Below, one piece after another: positions 6,992-15,188 of a DNA stretch of 21,912 nucleotides. The translations under genes and the position numbers were made by a program. The DNA lies in IMG/VR virus record IMGVR_UViG_3300025698_000657, positions 1-21,912 of that record; one strand, 5' to 3'. The notes beneath the pieces were generated by a model that saw nothing but the letters and a program-made list of their open reading frames with translations, did no database searches and had not been told where the DNA came from. How positions within the stretch are numbered: the first letter of the stretch is position 1; each line of letters begins with the position of its first letter. Origin of the DNA: a virus.

Positions 6992-8050
6992 TTACGCGGC
7001 CGTCGCGCCGCTGATAACCAACTCGCGCCAGATGCCGTCCCATTGCAGGATAGCAATCTCGGCGGCCGCATGGAAAACGATATTGGCCAGTGCCGTCGCG
7101 CCATCGGCCTGCATGCCGCCAGTCGCAAGAGTCACCTTGGCGTCATTGGTTCCGAGGGTTCCGAGGCAATAGAAGCCCTTCCTCTCTCCGTACATGGTCC
7201 CGTCCGCCAAGGCCCCATTGGCGTCCGCCGTGGCAACAGTCACACCACCGTTGATGTACGTGAAGCCGCCGACCATATACGTCATGACCGCAGCGCCGCC
7301 GTCCTCGGGGGTCGCTACGATTTCCTGAAGTCCGGACTCTTCTCCATCGAGAAGCCTCGCCAGACATTTGGGGTTGCCGTTCATGACGTAGTACGAGCAC
7401 AGGAGCGCTCCGGCCGGCGTGGTATCCACGCAGGTCTCCGTGAGAACTACGATTGTAGAACTCGTAACGCTGGAGATGACGTACTTGCCGGGAACAATTT
7501 TTCCCGTACCATCGTCTTCGCCGGCAGTGATGACAAGGATGTCACCAGCCGCGGCGGTTGCGAACTGAGCGTTACCGGCCGTGAGAGTCAGACCGGAGGT
7601 CGCCACGGACCCCGTTCCGTCCGTCTCTCCGCCGATCTGTCCGCTGGCGTTGGTCTGCGCCGGGATAGCCGACCCGCGGCCGGGGAAGCCGGCCAGCGTG
7701 AAGCGCCCTGCATCGGCTCCTACCGAACAGGTAATCATGCCAGTACCGACAACGACGTCGACGCCGATGGCGATTTGGCAGATGCTTCCGGGCTCGTTAA
7801 TCTCAATCAGCTGACCGCTGGCATGGGCGGAATAGTCGCGAGCTGCGACACCGGCAAAGTTGCGGTTGTTGGTTGTGGTCGGGCGCTCGACGTGATTGAA
7901 TCGTCGTGCGTCAGCTTCCGTTGCGGTTCCGTAGTCCGAATTGTAGCACACGCCTTCGCCCTGGAGGAGGGCGTCGGTCCCTTCGTACTGCACCCATTGG
8001 GTGAAGGTACGAGAGAGTGCTCTGGGAGCGTTGATGCTTCTGTCAGGCAT
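6992..8050 (-). CDS. Capsid decoration-like / virion structural protein
   Basis: A 352-residue protein directly after the major capsid gene (55-base gap), with an AAGGAAGGA site before its ATG at 8050. The region FAGVAARDYSAHASGQLIEINEPGS (start about residue 65) matches the style of phage head-decoration proteins: a conserved turn into a beta-rich domain. The rest is rich in G, T, A and V (DGTGSVATSGLTLTAGNAQF; ATAAAGDILVITAG), typical of beta-structured virion surface proteins, and has no membrane or signal segment. The hairpin downstream and the location suggest high expression. I recognise the style, not a named family. A second major head protein is an alternative. Confidence 0.72.
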   Translation of the reverse strand: MPDRSINAPRALSRTFTQWVQYEGTDALLQGEGVCYNSDYGTATEADARRFNHVERPTTTNNRNFAGVAARDYSAHASGQLIEINEPGSICQIAIGVDVVVGTGMITCSVGADAGRFTLAGFPGRGSAIPAQTNASGQIGGETDGTGSVATSGLTLTAGNAQFATAAAGDILVITAGEDDGTGKIVPGKYVISSVTSSTIVVLTETCVDTTPAGALLCSYYVMNGNPKCLARLLDGEESGLQEIVATPEDGGAAVMTYMVGGFTYINGGVTVATADANGALADGTMYGERKGFYCLGTLGTNDAKVTLATGGMQADGATALANIVFHAAAEIAILQWDGIWRELVISGATAA

Positions 8051-8087
8051 TGTCAGATTCCTTCCTTGGTTGTTGTCGCCTGTTGAT

Positions 8088-8119
8088 CATGTCGGCGGCT
8101 ATTCTTAGCCGTCGACATG
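8088..8119 (-). other. Hairpin spanning the major capsid gene stop codon
   Basis: Two 13-base arms (8107-8119 and 8088-8100) are complementary except for one A-C mismatch on the transcribed strand, with a 6-base loop. The first arm covers the last four codons (His-Val-Asp-Gly) and the first base of the TAA stop; the rest of the stop is in the loop. There is no following U-tract, so it is not a canonical terminator. It may mark an mRNA processing or stability element between the capsid and decoration genes. Confidence 0.5.
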
Positions 8120-9145
8120 GAATACCGCCTGCCGCCGAGGATCGGTGCAGACCATATTCAGGGTTGCGTCAAGATCCACGCGCCGGACAAGATGCTTGTT
8201 GGGCACCATGTACGGAGCCTGAAGGTTGTTCTCCCAGCCTTCCAAGACGCCGACCGCCAACCACATCCAATCCAGCATGTACACCGGATTCTGAGTGTCG
8301 TTGTCGAGATACGGCGCGTACGAGAGCGGCGTCCCTTTGAACAGGGTCCGGCCGTCTTTCGCGGCCAAGTCGTTTCCGAGACTCATGTTATTGGCCTCAA
8401 GGACCTCTTCCATAAGTCCGATGACGGTATCATTGGTATAGATGCCGTTCTTGGAGCCGCCGACCTTGGGGGTTGCATGGGAGACAGGAGACCGGAATTT
8501 GATCTGACGGGCAGCCCGCCGCATCTTCCGGATCAAGTCTTCCTTGGTGATCTTCGTGTACGCGGCCGTGTAATTCGCATACCGAGCATAGGTTCCGGTC
8601 GAGATCCCGCCACGTCCAGCAGTAAAGCCGGCCGGGTTGGCACCGTAGAATCCTTCGGTTGCGTTCTTCACAATCCAGTACCCAATGCCGTACGGGGTAC
8701 GTTCGTCGGTCGAGTCCGTGGGCTTGCCCCACAGGGTTTCCTCAAGATACTCGAACCACGCAACCATCATGGCCACGTATTTCGTTTGAATCAGGTTCAC
8801 GATTGCGGTTCCACCACGCTGAAACGCCTTCTCGCGCAGATCGTAGATGTAATGCGCGTTGACGTGTCGCGGAGCGACTTCGCCCTTAACCATGGTATCA
8901 CCGATGCTCGACCCGTCGTCCTCATAGAGTCCAACGGCGCGAGCCGAGTGATTATGGTCCATCTGGTACTCGGTTTCCCAGTTTTCCCCGCCAGCGAATT
9001 TCTTCTGACGGGCCTTCCACATCTCGCGGACGGCGACGTGATCTATAAGATCAGTCTGCATGTCCACAAATGCGCCTCTTTTGATCAACGTGTTCTGAGT
9101 CAACAGAACAGCATCATCAATGTCACTGAATGCCAATCCGGGCAT
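8105..9145 (-). CDS. Major capsid protein
   Basis: A 346-residue protein starting ATG 9145 with AGGGAG 8 bases upstream. The order portal, small protein, scaffold, this gene, decoration is the standard head-assembly order, and its length is typical of HK97-fold major capsid proteins. Visible features are an N-terminal helix (DIDDAVLLTQNTLIKRGAF), a YDLREKAFQRGG segment followed by a long spine-like helix (VNLIQTKYVAMMVAWFEYLEETLWG), and a C-terminal WMWLAVGVLEGWENN segment before the PHxL-type end (NKHLVRRVDLDATLNMVCTDPRR). It would form the icosahedral shell around the scaffold. Identity rests on gene order and overall pattern; I cannot name the closest subfamily. Confidence 0.85.
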   Translation of the reverse strand: MPGLAFSDIDDAVLLTQNTLIKRGAFVDMQTDLIDHVAVREMWKARQKKFAGGENWETEYQMDHNHSARAVGLYEDDGSSIGDTMVKGEVAPRHVNAHYIYDLREKAFQRGGTAIVNLIQTKYVAMMVAWFEYLEETLWGKPTDSTDERTPYGIGYWIVKNATEGFYGANPAGFTAGRGGISTGTYARYANYTAAYTKITKEDLIRKMRRAARQIKFRSPVSHATPKVGGSKNGIYTNDTVIGLMEEVLEANNMSLGNDLAAKDGRTLFKGTPLSYAPYLDNDTQNPVYMLDWMWLAVGVLEGWENNLQAPYMVPNKHLVRRVDLDATLNMVCTDPRRQAVFHVDG

Positions 9146-9166
9146 GATAAAGACTCCCTATGGTTT

Positions 9167-10225
9167 TTAGGTCTCGCCGAAGAATTTCTTGTCGATCTCT
9201 TCGGCGGCCTCTTCTTGTGCTGTTTTCGTCGGTTTACTGCCTTGTCTTTTTGTCGGCCTGCTCGTATGCTTTTCGCCCCGCTCGGCCAGCTTCTTTTTCA
9301 CGGGACCAAGAACATCCTTCACGGCCTCTGCGAACAGAACCCCCCTCTCGGGAACGTCCTGCCCGATCGCGTGATACCCGGCAGCCAAGAAACTCATCCG
9401 GTCGGCCAGTTCGCCGCGCTTCTGGAATTCGGCGCTGTCAGGCTTGATATCCTGCCTACCGCCTTTTCCGAGAATCGGCTCAACCTCTTCTCCCAGCTTG
9501 GCGATTTCGCCATCGAACCAGAGCGTACCCTCTTCAACGGCTCGTGCCTGCTCTGCTTGCTTGGTAGCTTCGGTCTCTTTTCCGGCCGCACCCTTGAGTT
9601 CCTTGATTGACTCGTGTTGCGTTCGGATCAGCTCTTTCAAGCCGTTGAACGTATTCACGAGCGCGGGATCAAACTCGTTCGGGTCCAAGTCAGGGATACC
9701 AGCGAGCGGATCTTTCTCGCCCTCTTCGCCCTTCTTTGCGCCCTTCCCTCCTTCTCCTTCTCCGCCCTGGGCCTTTTGCTCCAAGGCAGAAATCGTCTCC
9801 TCAAGCGCCTCCACGCTGGCAAACCCCTTCACTGAGCTCGCGGGCAAGCCAGCCGTGATAGCACGAGAGATCAAAGCGTCGTCAATCGCGTCCAGAGCCA
9901 GGGGCTTAGGGGCGGCGGCTGCCGCGGCCTTGGCCGCTTCGGCTACCTTGACTGCTTCGGCTGCTTCGGCCTCCTTGACCTCCTCAGCCGCCTTGGCCTC
10001 CTCTTCCCCTTCTCCCTCGCCCTCGCCTTCACCCTCTCCGGTTCCTTCGCCCTCTCCGGTTCCCCCGCCCTGTTCGCTTTCGGCCTTGCGGACGGCTTCG
10101 GCGTCACTGGCGATAACGTCGGCCGCTGCGGCGATCTCTTCGCTCAGGCCGCTGTCGACATTCGCGCTCAAGGCGCTGTCGATCTTTTCGATCTCTGGTG
10201 TGGTGGTTTTCTTCTCGGCAGACAT
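9167..10225 (-). CDS. Capsid scaffolding protein
   Basis: A 352-residue, highly acidic, low-complexity protein beginning ATG 10225 after a GGGAG site. Residues about 54-75 are a run of Gly-Glu dipeptides, followed by Ala/Glu/Lys-rich helices (KAAEEVKEAEAAEAVKVAEAAKAAAAAA). The middle has more charged spacers (GGEGEGGKGAKKGEEGEKD). The C-terminal third (GPVKKKLAERGEKHTSRPTKRQGSK) is basic and helical, as in scaffolds whose C-terminus contacts the capsid inner face. Position immediately before the major capsid gene, together with this composition, makes scaffold the best call. No protease motif is visible. Confidence 0.82.
   Translation of the reverse strand: MSAEKKTTTPEIEKIDSALSANVDSGLSEEIAAAADVIASDAEAVRKAESEQGGGTGEGEGTGEGEGEGEGEGEEEAKAAEEVKEAEAAEAVKVAEAAKAAAAAAPKPLALDAIDDALISRAITAGLPASSVKGFASVEALEETISALEQKAQGGEGEGGKGAKKGEEGEKDPLAGIPDLDPNEFDPALVNTFNGLKELIRTQHESIKELKGAAGKETEATKQAEQARAVEEGTLWFDGEIAKLGEEVEPILGKGGRQDIKPDSAEFQKRGELADRMSFLAAGYHAIGQDVPERGVLFAEAVKDVLGPVKKKLAERGEKHTSRPTKRQGSKPTKTAQEEAAEEIDKKFFGET
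10030..10063 (+). repeat. Short tandem repeat inside the scaffold gene
   Basis: Two near-identical 16-base copies (C-A/G-CCCTCTCCGGTTCC at 10030-10045 and 10048-10063) lie 18 bases apart, in a longer stretch of CCCTC/CCTTC units. They encode the Gly-Glu-rich segment of the scaffold. The 18-base period keeps reading frame and could allow length change by slippage. Confidence 0.65.
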
Positions 10226-10236
10226 GTGGATTCTCC

Positions 10237-10584
10237 CTAGATGAAACTTTGTCGATCAATCAGGCCCCGCGCCTTCAATGCTTTCTTACGGTGCGAGGCG
10301 TCTCGGTATACGGGATCTCCGTCAGGCGTTACGTCTGTCGGAACCCCCTTGCGTCTCAGAAGGTCTCGGAGCGCCTGTGCCTGCTCCGGCTCTACCCCTG
10401 AAGCAAAGCACTCGATTGGCCAGCCTTGGCCGTTCTTCGCTCGGTTGTACATCTCAGCGGCGTGGTTTCGCTTTGCTGCCCGGCCGTCTGCAAGTCGTAT
10501 GGTAAGCGGCGCTTCTCCGCATGGAAAGCTGCGCTCCACTATCTCCTGTGCGTCATCGATCGTCTTGTAACAGAATGTTGCCAT
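10237..10584 (-). CDS. FmdB-like small phage protein lacking the zinc cysteines
   Basis: A 115-residue protein whose ATG at 10584 directly abuts the portal stop (TAA-ATG), with GAAGGG upstream. The first 40 residues (ATFCYKTIDDAQEIVERSFP, then APLTIRLADGRAAKRNH) follow the shape of phage FmdB-like zinc-ribbon proteins but lack the paired CxxC knuckles; only C5 and C22 remain. The C-terminal half (GVEPEQAQALRDLLRRKGVPTDVTPDGDPVYRDASHRKKALKARG) matches a pattern common in small phage proteins encoded near the portal, the G-V-x-P-x-Q / T-P-D-G-x-P / HRKKALK series. The function of that family is unknown to me. Identification is by pattern only. Confidence 0.75.
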   Translation of the reverse strand: MATFCYKTIDDAQEIVERSFPCGEAPLTIRLADGRAAKRNHAAEMYNRAKNGQGWPIECFASGVEPEQAQALRDLLRRKGVPTDVTPDGDPVYRDASHRKKALKARGLIDRQSFI

Positions 10585-12336
10585 TTACCCGACCCTTCTG
10601 TTAAGCGTTGCCGCTTCACTGCCTTGGACCGTGCCGCCCATAAGGAGCCTTGACATCACGTCGTCTTTCCCTGCCCTTGTCGCGCCCGGGCGATTGACCC
10701 GCTCATAGGTTCTGGTCGTGTGAGCCGGAGCCTTTACCCGCTCCGGTTGCGCGTTACCTTCCGGCTTCATTTCGCCCTCGGCGGCGATATTGGAGTCAAA
10801 CTCAACAATCTCCGAGACTTCGGGCACGTTTGCGTATTGCGCAATGGTGCTGAACAGCTTGCTCAGGTTGATCCGCCCGCCTTGCTCCTGAATGTTGGGA
10901 AGAAGCGGGATGACGTACCTATCGAAGATAACCCCCAGCTTTTGCAGCTTAGCGCTGGGAGACTCGTCCTGCAAAGAGAACACGTCAATATCGAAGTTGT
11001 AGTCAAGAAAGTCACCCTCTCTCGTTTCGTCGGACCACTGTGACGTAAGCATGATATCACCGGGCGCGGCCTTTTCAAGCATTCGAACCCGGATCGGGTC
11101 CGTCCATTCGTACCAAGCCAACGCACTGAATACGCCCTTGGCAAACTTCCGAACTTGGTCGGCCATGTCGGTCATCCTTGTCCCGGCCGCCTGTGATAGC
11201 AGCTGGTCCTGCCCGACCGTATCAGCTTGCGGAGCGAGCCCTCCAAGCGTATCGAGGTTGCCGCCGAAGTACGAGAACAGATCACGAGTCTGCAAGAAAA
11301 ACGCAAGGTTGAGCTGGTCTACTCCGCCGGCCACTAGATTCTTGGGCTCGCCTCCCGTGTACAGGATGCCTTCTCCGTCCTTGGCGTCCGCAAACCGCTG
11401 AGCGGACTCATCGTTCCCGCCGGCAAAGCCCATGACGTTCTTGGACGCCTGGGCCTGGCGAGCGAGCTTGCGGAAAAGCGCGTTGGACAGCTCGTGCATA
11501 TCACGCCACAGCGCTACCGGCGGCAGCGGCAACAGGTTGCCAGGGACGGAACTGAACCCGAGACGATGATACGGTCCCACTTCGGGACCGTCGAACTCAA
11601 TCGCGCGTACCTGCTTTTTGCCCTTCACTGTATACGTGATCAGCTTGTTCCGATCGGGGAGCCATACGTCCCTGAGCCAAATCTTGTCCTCGTACAGATC
11701 CGCGCCCTCGGACGTCGAGATCCCCTCAGCCCGGGCTTCGCCCTGGTCGCCGGTCACAGTAGGCTCATCAGCCTCGACGCTATCATCGATCTTGAACTGT
11801 CCGGAATTTTTGAAGACGTCAAAGGGTACCCAATAATCGTTTCCCTCAAACTGGATCTTATCATAGCTATTGGCGGACATATCAACGAAATAATCGTCAA
11901 TGCTCACCAAGTCGACGTACGGCTGCCCGTAGTCGTGCCCGAGAGCCGTACCAACGGTGCTTATGCCTACCTTCACGATGCCAAGGCTGAACATCGCTTC
12001 CATCACCACAGCGCGGAGCGTGTCGGCCAGCCCTATCTCTGCCGGAACCTGATTGATCGCCTGAGCCATTTCCTTGGCGGCAATCTTGAGAGTCGGATAC
12101 GGCGTGGTCACAAGGACCCGCGGAGCCTGCGGAGCGAGCTGGCGAGTGTAGATCGTGATAGCAAGCTCCAGCAGATCAACCGGAACACGCTTCTCGGAAT
12201 CGTTGTCAGCGTAATGGCTGCCGACGTATTCCTTGATAGCACTGACCCGTTGCTCACGCGGCTTGGCCAGCTGCGTAATTGACCAGTCAACGGCCGTTTG
12301 AAGGGCCGTGAATTCGCTTGCGGAAAGAAGGCTCAT
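10585..12336 (-). CDS. Portal protein
   Basis: A 583-residue protein starting ATG 12336 with AGAGGGG upstream. Portal hallmarks include the VPVDLLELAITIYTRQLAPQAPRVLV segment near residues 52-77, the VDLVSIDDYFVDMSANSYDKIQFEG wing segment (about 143-167), the LRDVWLPDRNKLITYTVKGKK beta-hairpin, and the helix-rich core around ALWRDMHELSNALFRKLARQAQASKN leading into a long QADTVGQDQLLSQAAGTRMTDMADQVRKF helix. It would form the dodecameric DNA gate that docks TerL during packaging. It sits before the scaffold and capsid genes. The length is typical of podovirus portals. Confidence 0.88.
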   Translation of the reverse strand: MSLLSASEFTALQTAVDWSITQLAKPREQRVSAIKEYVGSHYADNDSEKRVPVDLLELAITIYTRQLAPQAPRVLVTTPYPTLKIAAKEMAQAINQVPAEIGLADTLRAVVMEAMFSLGIVKVGISTVGTALGHDYGQPYVDLVSIDDYFVDMSANSYDKIQFEGNDYWVPFDVFKNSGQFKIDDSVEADEPTVTGDQGEARAEGISTSEGADLYEDKIWLRDVWLPDRNKLITYTVKGKKQVRAIEFDGPEVGPYHRLGFSSVPGNLLPLPPVALWRDMHELSNALFRKLARQAQASKNVMGFAGGNDESAQRFADAKDGEGILYTGGEPKNLVAGGVDQLNLAFFLQTRDLFSYFGGNLDTLGGLAPQADTVGQDQLLSQAAGTRMTDMADQVRKFAKGVFSALAWYEWTDPIRVRMLEKAAPGDIMLTSQWSDETREGDFLDYNFDIDVFSLQDESPSAKLQKLGVIFDRYVIPLLPNIQEQGGRINLSKLFSTIAQYANVPEVSEIVEFDSNIAAEGEMKPEGNAQPERVKAPAHTTRTYERVNRPGATRAGKDDVMSRLLMGGTVQGSEAATLNRRVG

Positions 12337-12357
12337 TCAGATGCCCCTCTTGGTGCG

Positions 12358-12639
12358 CTACAACACATCTTCCATGTCCGAAAACGGCGGTTCGTTCTTC
12401 AGTGCAGCGTACCCGGCCGCGATCAGATTCTCGCGCCGGGACATTTTACCATCCGCCGGCTTATCCAATTCACCTGCCAACTTCCCGCAATGGATACTGT
12501 CTGCTTCAGCCGCACCAAAACGCCGATCTCCACGATCGCTCGCCGCCTTGCTAGCGTACGTCTCGGTCTTCACGCGACCACGTTCGGCGTCAACCGCTAC
12601 AATTCGCGTGTACTCATTGTTCTCCGCTCGCAGTGCCAT
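12358..12639 (-). CDS. Small charged protein of unknown function
   Basis: A protein of 93 residues if translation starts at ATG 12639. GGAGG stands 8 bases before this codon; the ATG at 12645 would be only 2 bases from the same site. The sequence (ALRAENNEYTRIVAVDAERGRVKTETYASKAASDRGDRRFGAAEAD...) is strongly charged with no membrane segment. It lies between the large fibre and the portal gene, 21 bases before the portal start. The preceding gene stops at the Shine-Dalgarno, suggesting coupling. I do not recognise a family. Confidence 0.7.
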   Translation of the reverse strand: MALRAENNEYTRIVAVDAERGRVKTETYASKAASDRGDRRFGAAEADSIHCGKLAGELDKPADGKMSRRENLIAAGYAALKNEPPFSDMEDVL

Positions 12640-12644
12640 GTCCA

Positions 12645-14786
12645 TTACCTCCGTGTGTCTACGAGTTCTGCAACCACTGTGACCGATACTTCAAAATCGT
12701 GAGTGTCTGAGTCGTTGCCGAGAAAGGAGACCTTCAGCGATTCGTTCGTGTCGTCTGCGGCTATCGTCAAATCCCACCCGGCCACGTCTTCGTGATCGGC
12801 CGTGACGGTTGACCATTCCAGCACGGTGTTATTGCTGCCGTCGCGGGAGATCAGCCCGTCGAACGAGTACCGGGCAAAGTTGCCGTTCGCGTCGATAGCG
12901 GAAGCGTGACCGCGGAAAGACACGGCAGAGTTGGCGAGGATCGTACAACGGGACGTGCTGTACGCCATAAGGAAAAGCTCGGTCGCGGCGGGTTCTGCGG
13001 CGGCGGCAACCTTGCCGTACCAGGACACCTCTTCAACGTGAGACTTGCTGGTGGCCAAAGCATCGCCGGACTTCGCTACACCTCCGACACGTTCTGCCTG
13101 TGAATTAAAGCCGTAGGCTTGGGCATACTTTTTGTCGTTGGTGTCAGGGGTATACCCAATCGCAATGCCAAATGAATCCGCGTCCGCCGAGTACCCAATC
13201 GCAATCCCCGACGCCCAAGCCGACGCCCCGACTCCCGCCGCGACACCTCCATTATGGGCGTCAGTATTTTTCCCAATCGCTATCCCCGCATCGTCCGCTC
13301 TTGCCAGAGACCCGAGCGAGACGTTGTAAGAAAGGTCGCTGTAGGTGCTTGCGGCGGTCCGCTTACTCGTCCACCCGTCGCCAAAGCAGGTCCAGGTCTC
13401 GTCTGTAGAGTCATACACAAACTGCGCATGCGCTCCGGCATATAGTCGTGTAAAAAAGTTAGTATCGCCAGACAGCTTGACCTCCAGATAATAGGCAGCG
13501 GTGTAAGCGTCGGCGTTGCTGATAACAAATCGTTCATCTGCCGTCGGGGTCGCGGGCAAAAACACATTCCGATTTGCGCCACCTGGATCGAGCATCTGAT
13601 ACGTCGGATCACCGCTCGCAATCGTCTTGTCAGCGCTCAACGTCTCGACGTTCGCCGCAAAGGCAGCAGCAGCGCCAAGGCTCGTTCTTGCCGTCGCCCC
13701 CGTTTCCGCTACCCAGTTCGTGCCGTCGCCTACGATGACGTTCCCGTCCGTCACGGCCAGACCCGCAATGTCCAGCAAACCGGCGTCATACGCCTGCACG
13801 TCCGTCCCGATCGCAAGGCCCAACGAAGTCCGTAACGTGTCGCCAGTCTCTTCCGCGTACGTGCCGTCACCCGTGGCAACGAGGACTCCGCCGTCCGTTG
13901 TGAACGCGGCGACGGGGAGGAAAGAAGCAGTAGTGTAAGTGGACAGCTTGAACGATGCAGCAAATGCGTAATCAATGTCGTAAAAAGACTGGAGACCATC
14001 GTTCGCCGTCCCCCTGTCACCCACATCCAGAGCCGAATCATAAAGGATAAACTCGCCTAGCTGCCCATACCACTCAATCACATCTGTCTTATACATCCCT
14101 AACACTTCTATGCCTGAGATAGCGTCAGACCCGAGATCACCCGTCCATTTTGAGGTACCGTTTTCGTAGATTGCGCTACTCGCCCCGTTGACGACGACAC
14201 AGTACACCGACCAATCAGCCGGGACTGTCTTCGAATATTTTCCTTGCGTCGGGCTAAAAGCCCATATTTCGTCCTGGGAATCTGCTGTATGAAACCGCAG
14301 ACCAGTATCACCACTTTTACAATCTAGCAAAGTACCACCACCAGCCTCAGCCTTAATTACAAAGAACGCAGTAAAAGGCTGAGACACAGCAAGCTCGGGA
14401 CTCTCATACCGGCAATTGGAAAAGTCGTAAACTGATTTGCCATTCTGAATATTCGTCTTGAACGTCACTTCATTGTCGGAGACCCACGAAAAATCGTTAT
14501 CGTTCCCGCTCCAGTCATTGATGGTTGCGGGGGTGTCGTTGTTCTCGTAGACTTCCTTGTCTGCTCGCAACCATATCTCACACCCGGAGATATCAGTAGC
14601 GTCCCATGCTGACGGGGCAACCGTATTCGCAAACAAAATTTTACCGTGATCGCCTGCGACAAGGTCGTTCACATCGTTGGCGATCAAATGATCGTCAATG
14701 TACGAAGTGGCATCATACGGAATAACGGCGGCAGAGAGCGCCTCGCCATCGGCAAAATCGAGTAAGACGAATCTTTTTTCCAACAT
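12645..14786 (-). CDS. Large tail-fibre-like protein with LamG-type and YadA-head-like domains
   Basis: A 713-residue protein starting ATG 14786 with GAGG 8 bases upstream. Residues about 55-270 (GCEIWLRADK, INDWSGNDNDFSW, FTAFFVIKAEAGGGTLLD, QLGEFILYDSALDVGDR) match a LamG/concanavalin-like fold that binds sugar or protein. Residues about 310-385 hold TARTSLG-type fibre repeats, shared with the protein at 15189-16418 ([16 protein letters not shown]). Residues about 485-570 contain repeated AIAIG/GVGA units with 14-16-residue spacing (AGIAIGKNTDA, GVAAGVGASAWA, SGIAIGYSADA, FGIAIGYTPD), the pattern of YadA-type trimeric beta-roll heads. The C-terminus is beta-rich. It is probably a trimeric adhesive fibre. 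Its position between TerL and portal is unusual for a fibre gene. Confidence 0.82.
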   Translation of the reverse strand: MLEKRFVLLDFADGEALSAAVIPYDATSYIDDHLIANDVNDLVAGDHGKILFANTVAPSAWDATDISGCEIWLRADKEVYENNDTPATINDWSGNDNDFSWVSDNEVTFKTNIQNGKSVYDFSNCRYESPELAVSQPFTAFFVIKAEAGGGTLLDCKSGDTGLRFHTADSQDEIWAFSPTQGKYSKTVPADWSVYCVVVNGASSAIYENGTSKWTGDLGSDAISGIEVLGMYKTDVIEWYGQLGEFILYDSALDVGDRGTANDGLQSFYDIDYAFAASFKLSTYTTASFLPVAAFTTDGGVLVATGDGTYAEETGDTLRTSLGLAIGTDVQAYDAGLLDIAGLAVTDGNVIVGDGTNWVAETGATARTSLGAAAAFAANVETLSADKTIASGDPTYQMLDPGGANRNVFLPATPTADERFVISNADAYTAAYYLEVKLSGDTNFFTRLYAGAHAQFVYDSTDETWTCFGDGWTSKRTAASTYSDLSYNVSLGSLARADDAGIAIGKNTDAHNGGVAAGVGASAWASGIAIGYSADADSFGIAIGYTPDTNDKKYAQAYGFNSQAERVGGVAKSGDALATSKSHVEEVSWYGKVAAAAEPAATELFLMAYSTSRCTILANSAVSFRGHASAIDANGNFARYSFDGLISRDGSNNTVLEWSTVTADHEDVAGWDLTIAADDTNESLKVSFLGNDSDTHDFEVSVTVVAELVDTRR

Positions 14787-14801
14787 TGACTCAACCTCGT
14801 T

Positions 14802-15101
14802 TTACTTGTGGACAATGTCCACAGCGGGCCGGATCTGGTTCCCGACGATGTTCACGATCGGCAACAGCTGACAGTTATACTTTATGAGCGCCGCGCTGAC
14901 TTCGTCGGTACAGGCCTTGATGTCCCGCTGATTGCGGCGGTCGACGGCCTTCTCGGCAGCAGCCTTGATCTCTTCGGGCGTCATATCTTCGACTCGCTTG
15001 AAAGCAGGCTGCTTCTTGCCCGGCTTCTTGGCGGCAGTCGCGGGCTTGGCGGCGATGGGTTTCTTCGGGGCCTTCATTCCCCCTGCGCTTGCTGTGTTCA
15101 T
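14802..15101 (-). CDS. Short basic protein with Lys/Ala/Pro-rich N-terminus
   Basis: A 99-residue protein starting ATG 15101 with AAAGGG upstream. The first 35 residues are a disordered basic tail (MKAPKKPIAAKPATAAKKPGKKQPAF) like histone-H1 or HU-extension tails. It is followed by a helical segment, MTPEEIKAAAEKAVDRRNQRDIKACTDEV, and a hydrophobic end (LLPIVNIVGNQI). The basic tail could bind DNA or acidic virion parts. The partner and function are unknown. It sits between two fibre-type genes, separated from the upstream one by an 87-base spacer containing a hairpin. Confidence 0.68.
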   Translation of the reverse strand: MNTASAGGMKAPKKPIAAKPATAAKKPGKKQPAFKRVEDMTPEEIKAAAEKAVDRRNQRDIKACTDEVSAALIKYNCQLLPIVNIVGNQIRPAVDIVHK

Positions 15102-15138
15102 TTTCGTTACCCTTTCTGTGTGGTGTGGTGTCGAGGCA

Positions 15139-15176
15139 GGGTGCGCTGCCCCCAGTCGTCCGAGGGCAGCGCACCC
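15139..15176 (-). other. Perfect 13-base GC-rich hairpin between fibre genes
   Basis: Arms GGGTGCGCTGCCC (15139-15151) and its exact reverse complement (15164-15176) flank a 12-base loop in the 87-base spacer after the 409-residue fibre gene. There is no U-tract on either strand. It could be a Rho-independent-like attenuator, an RNA-stability stem or a protein-binding site. Confidence 0.6.
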
Positions 15177-15188
15177 GGTTAGAGATCA

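Noticed and set aside
7043-8086. Rightward open frame of 347 codons opposite the decoration-like gene
   Set aside because: Shadow of a GC-rich gene on the other strand; no ribosome site, and composition mirrors the complementary codons.
8117-9610. Long rightward open frame (497 codons) opposite capsid and scaffold genes
   Set aside because: It is antisense to two well-supported genes with ribosome sites and family order, spans both gene ends, and its translation shows no domain pattern.
11494-12282. Rightward open frame of 262 codons opposite the portal gene
   Set aside because: Antisense to an intact portal; no start signal.
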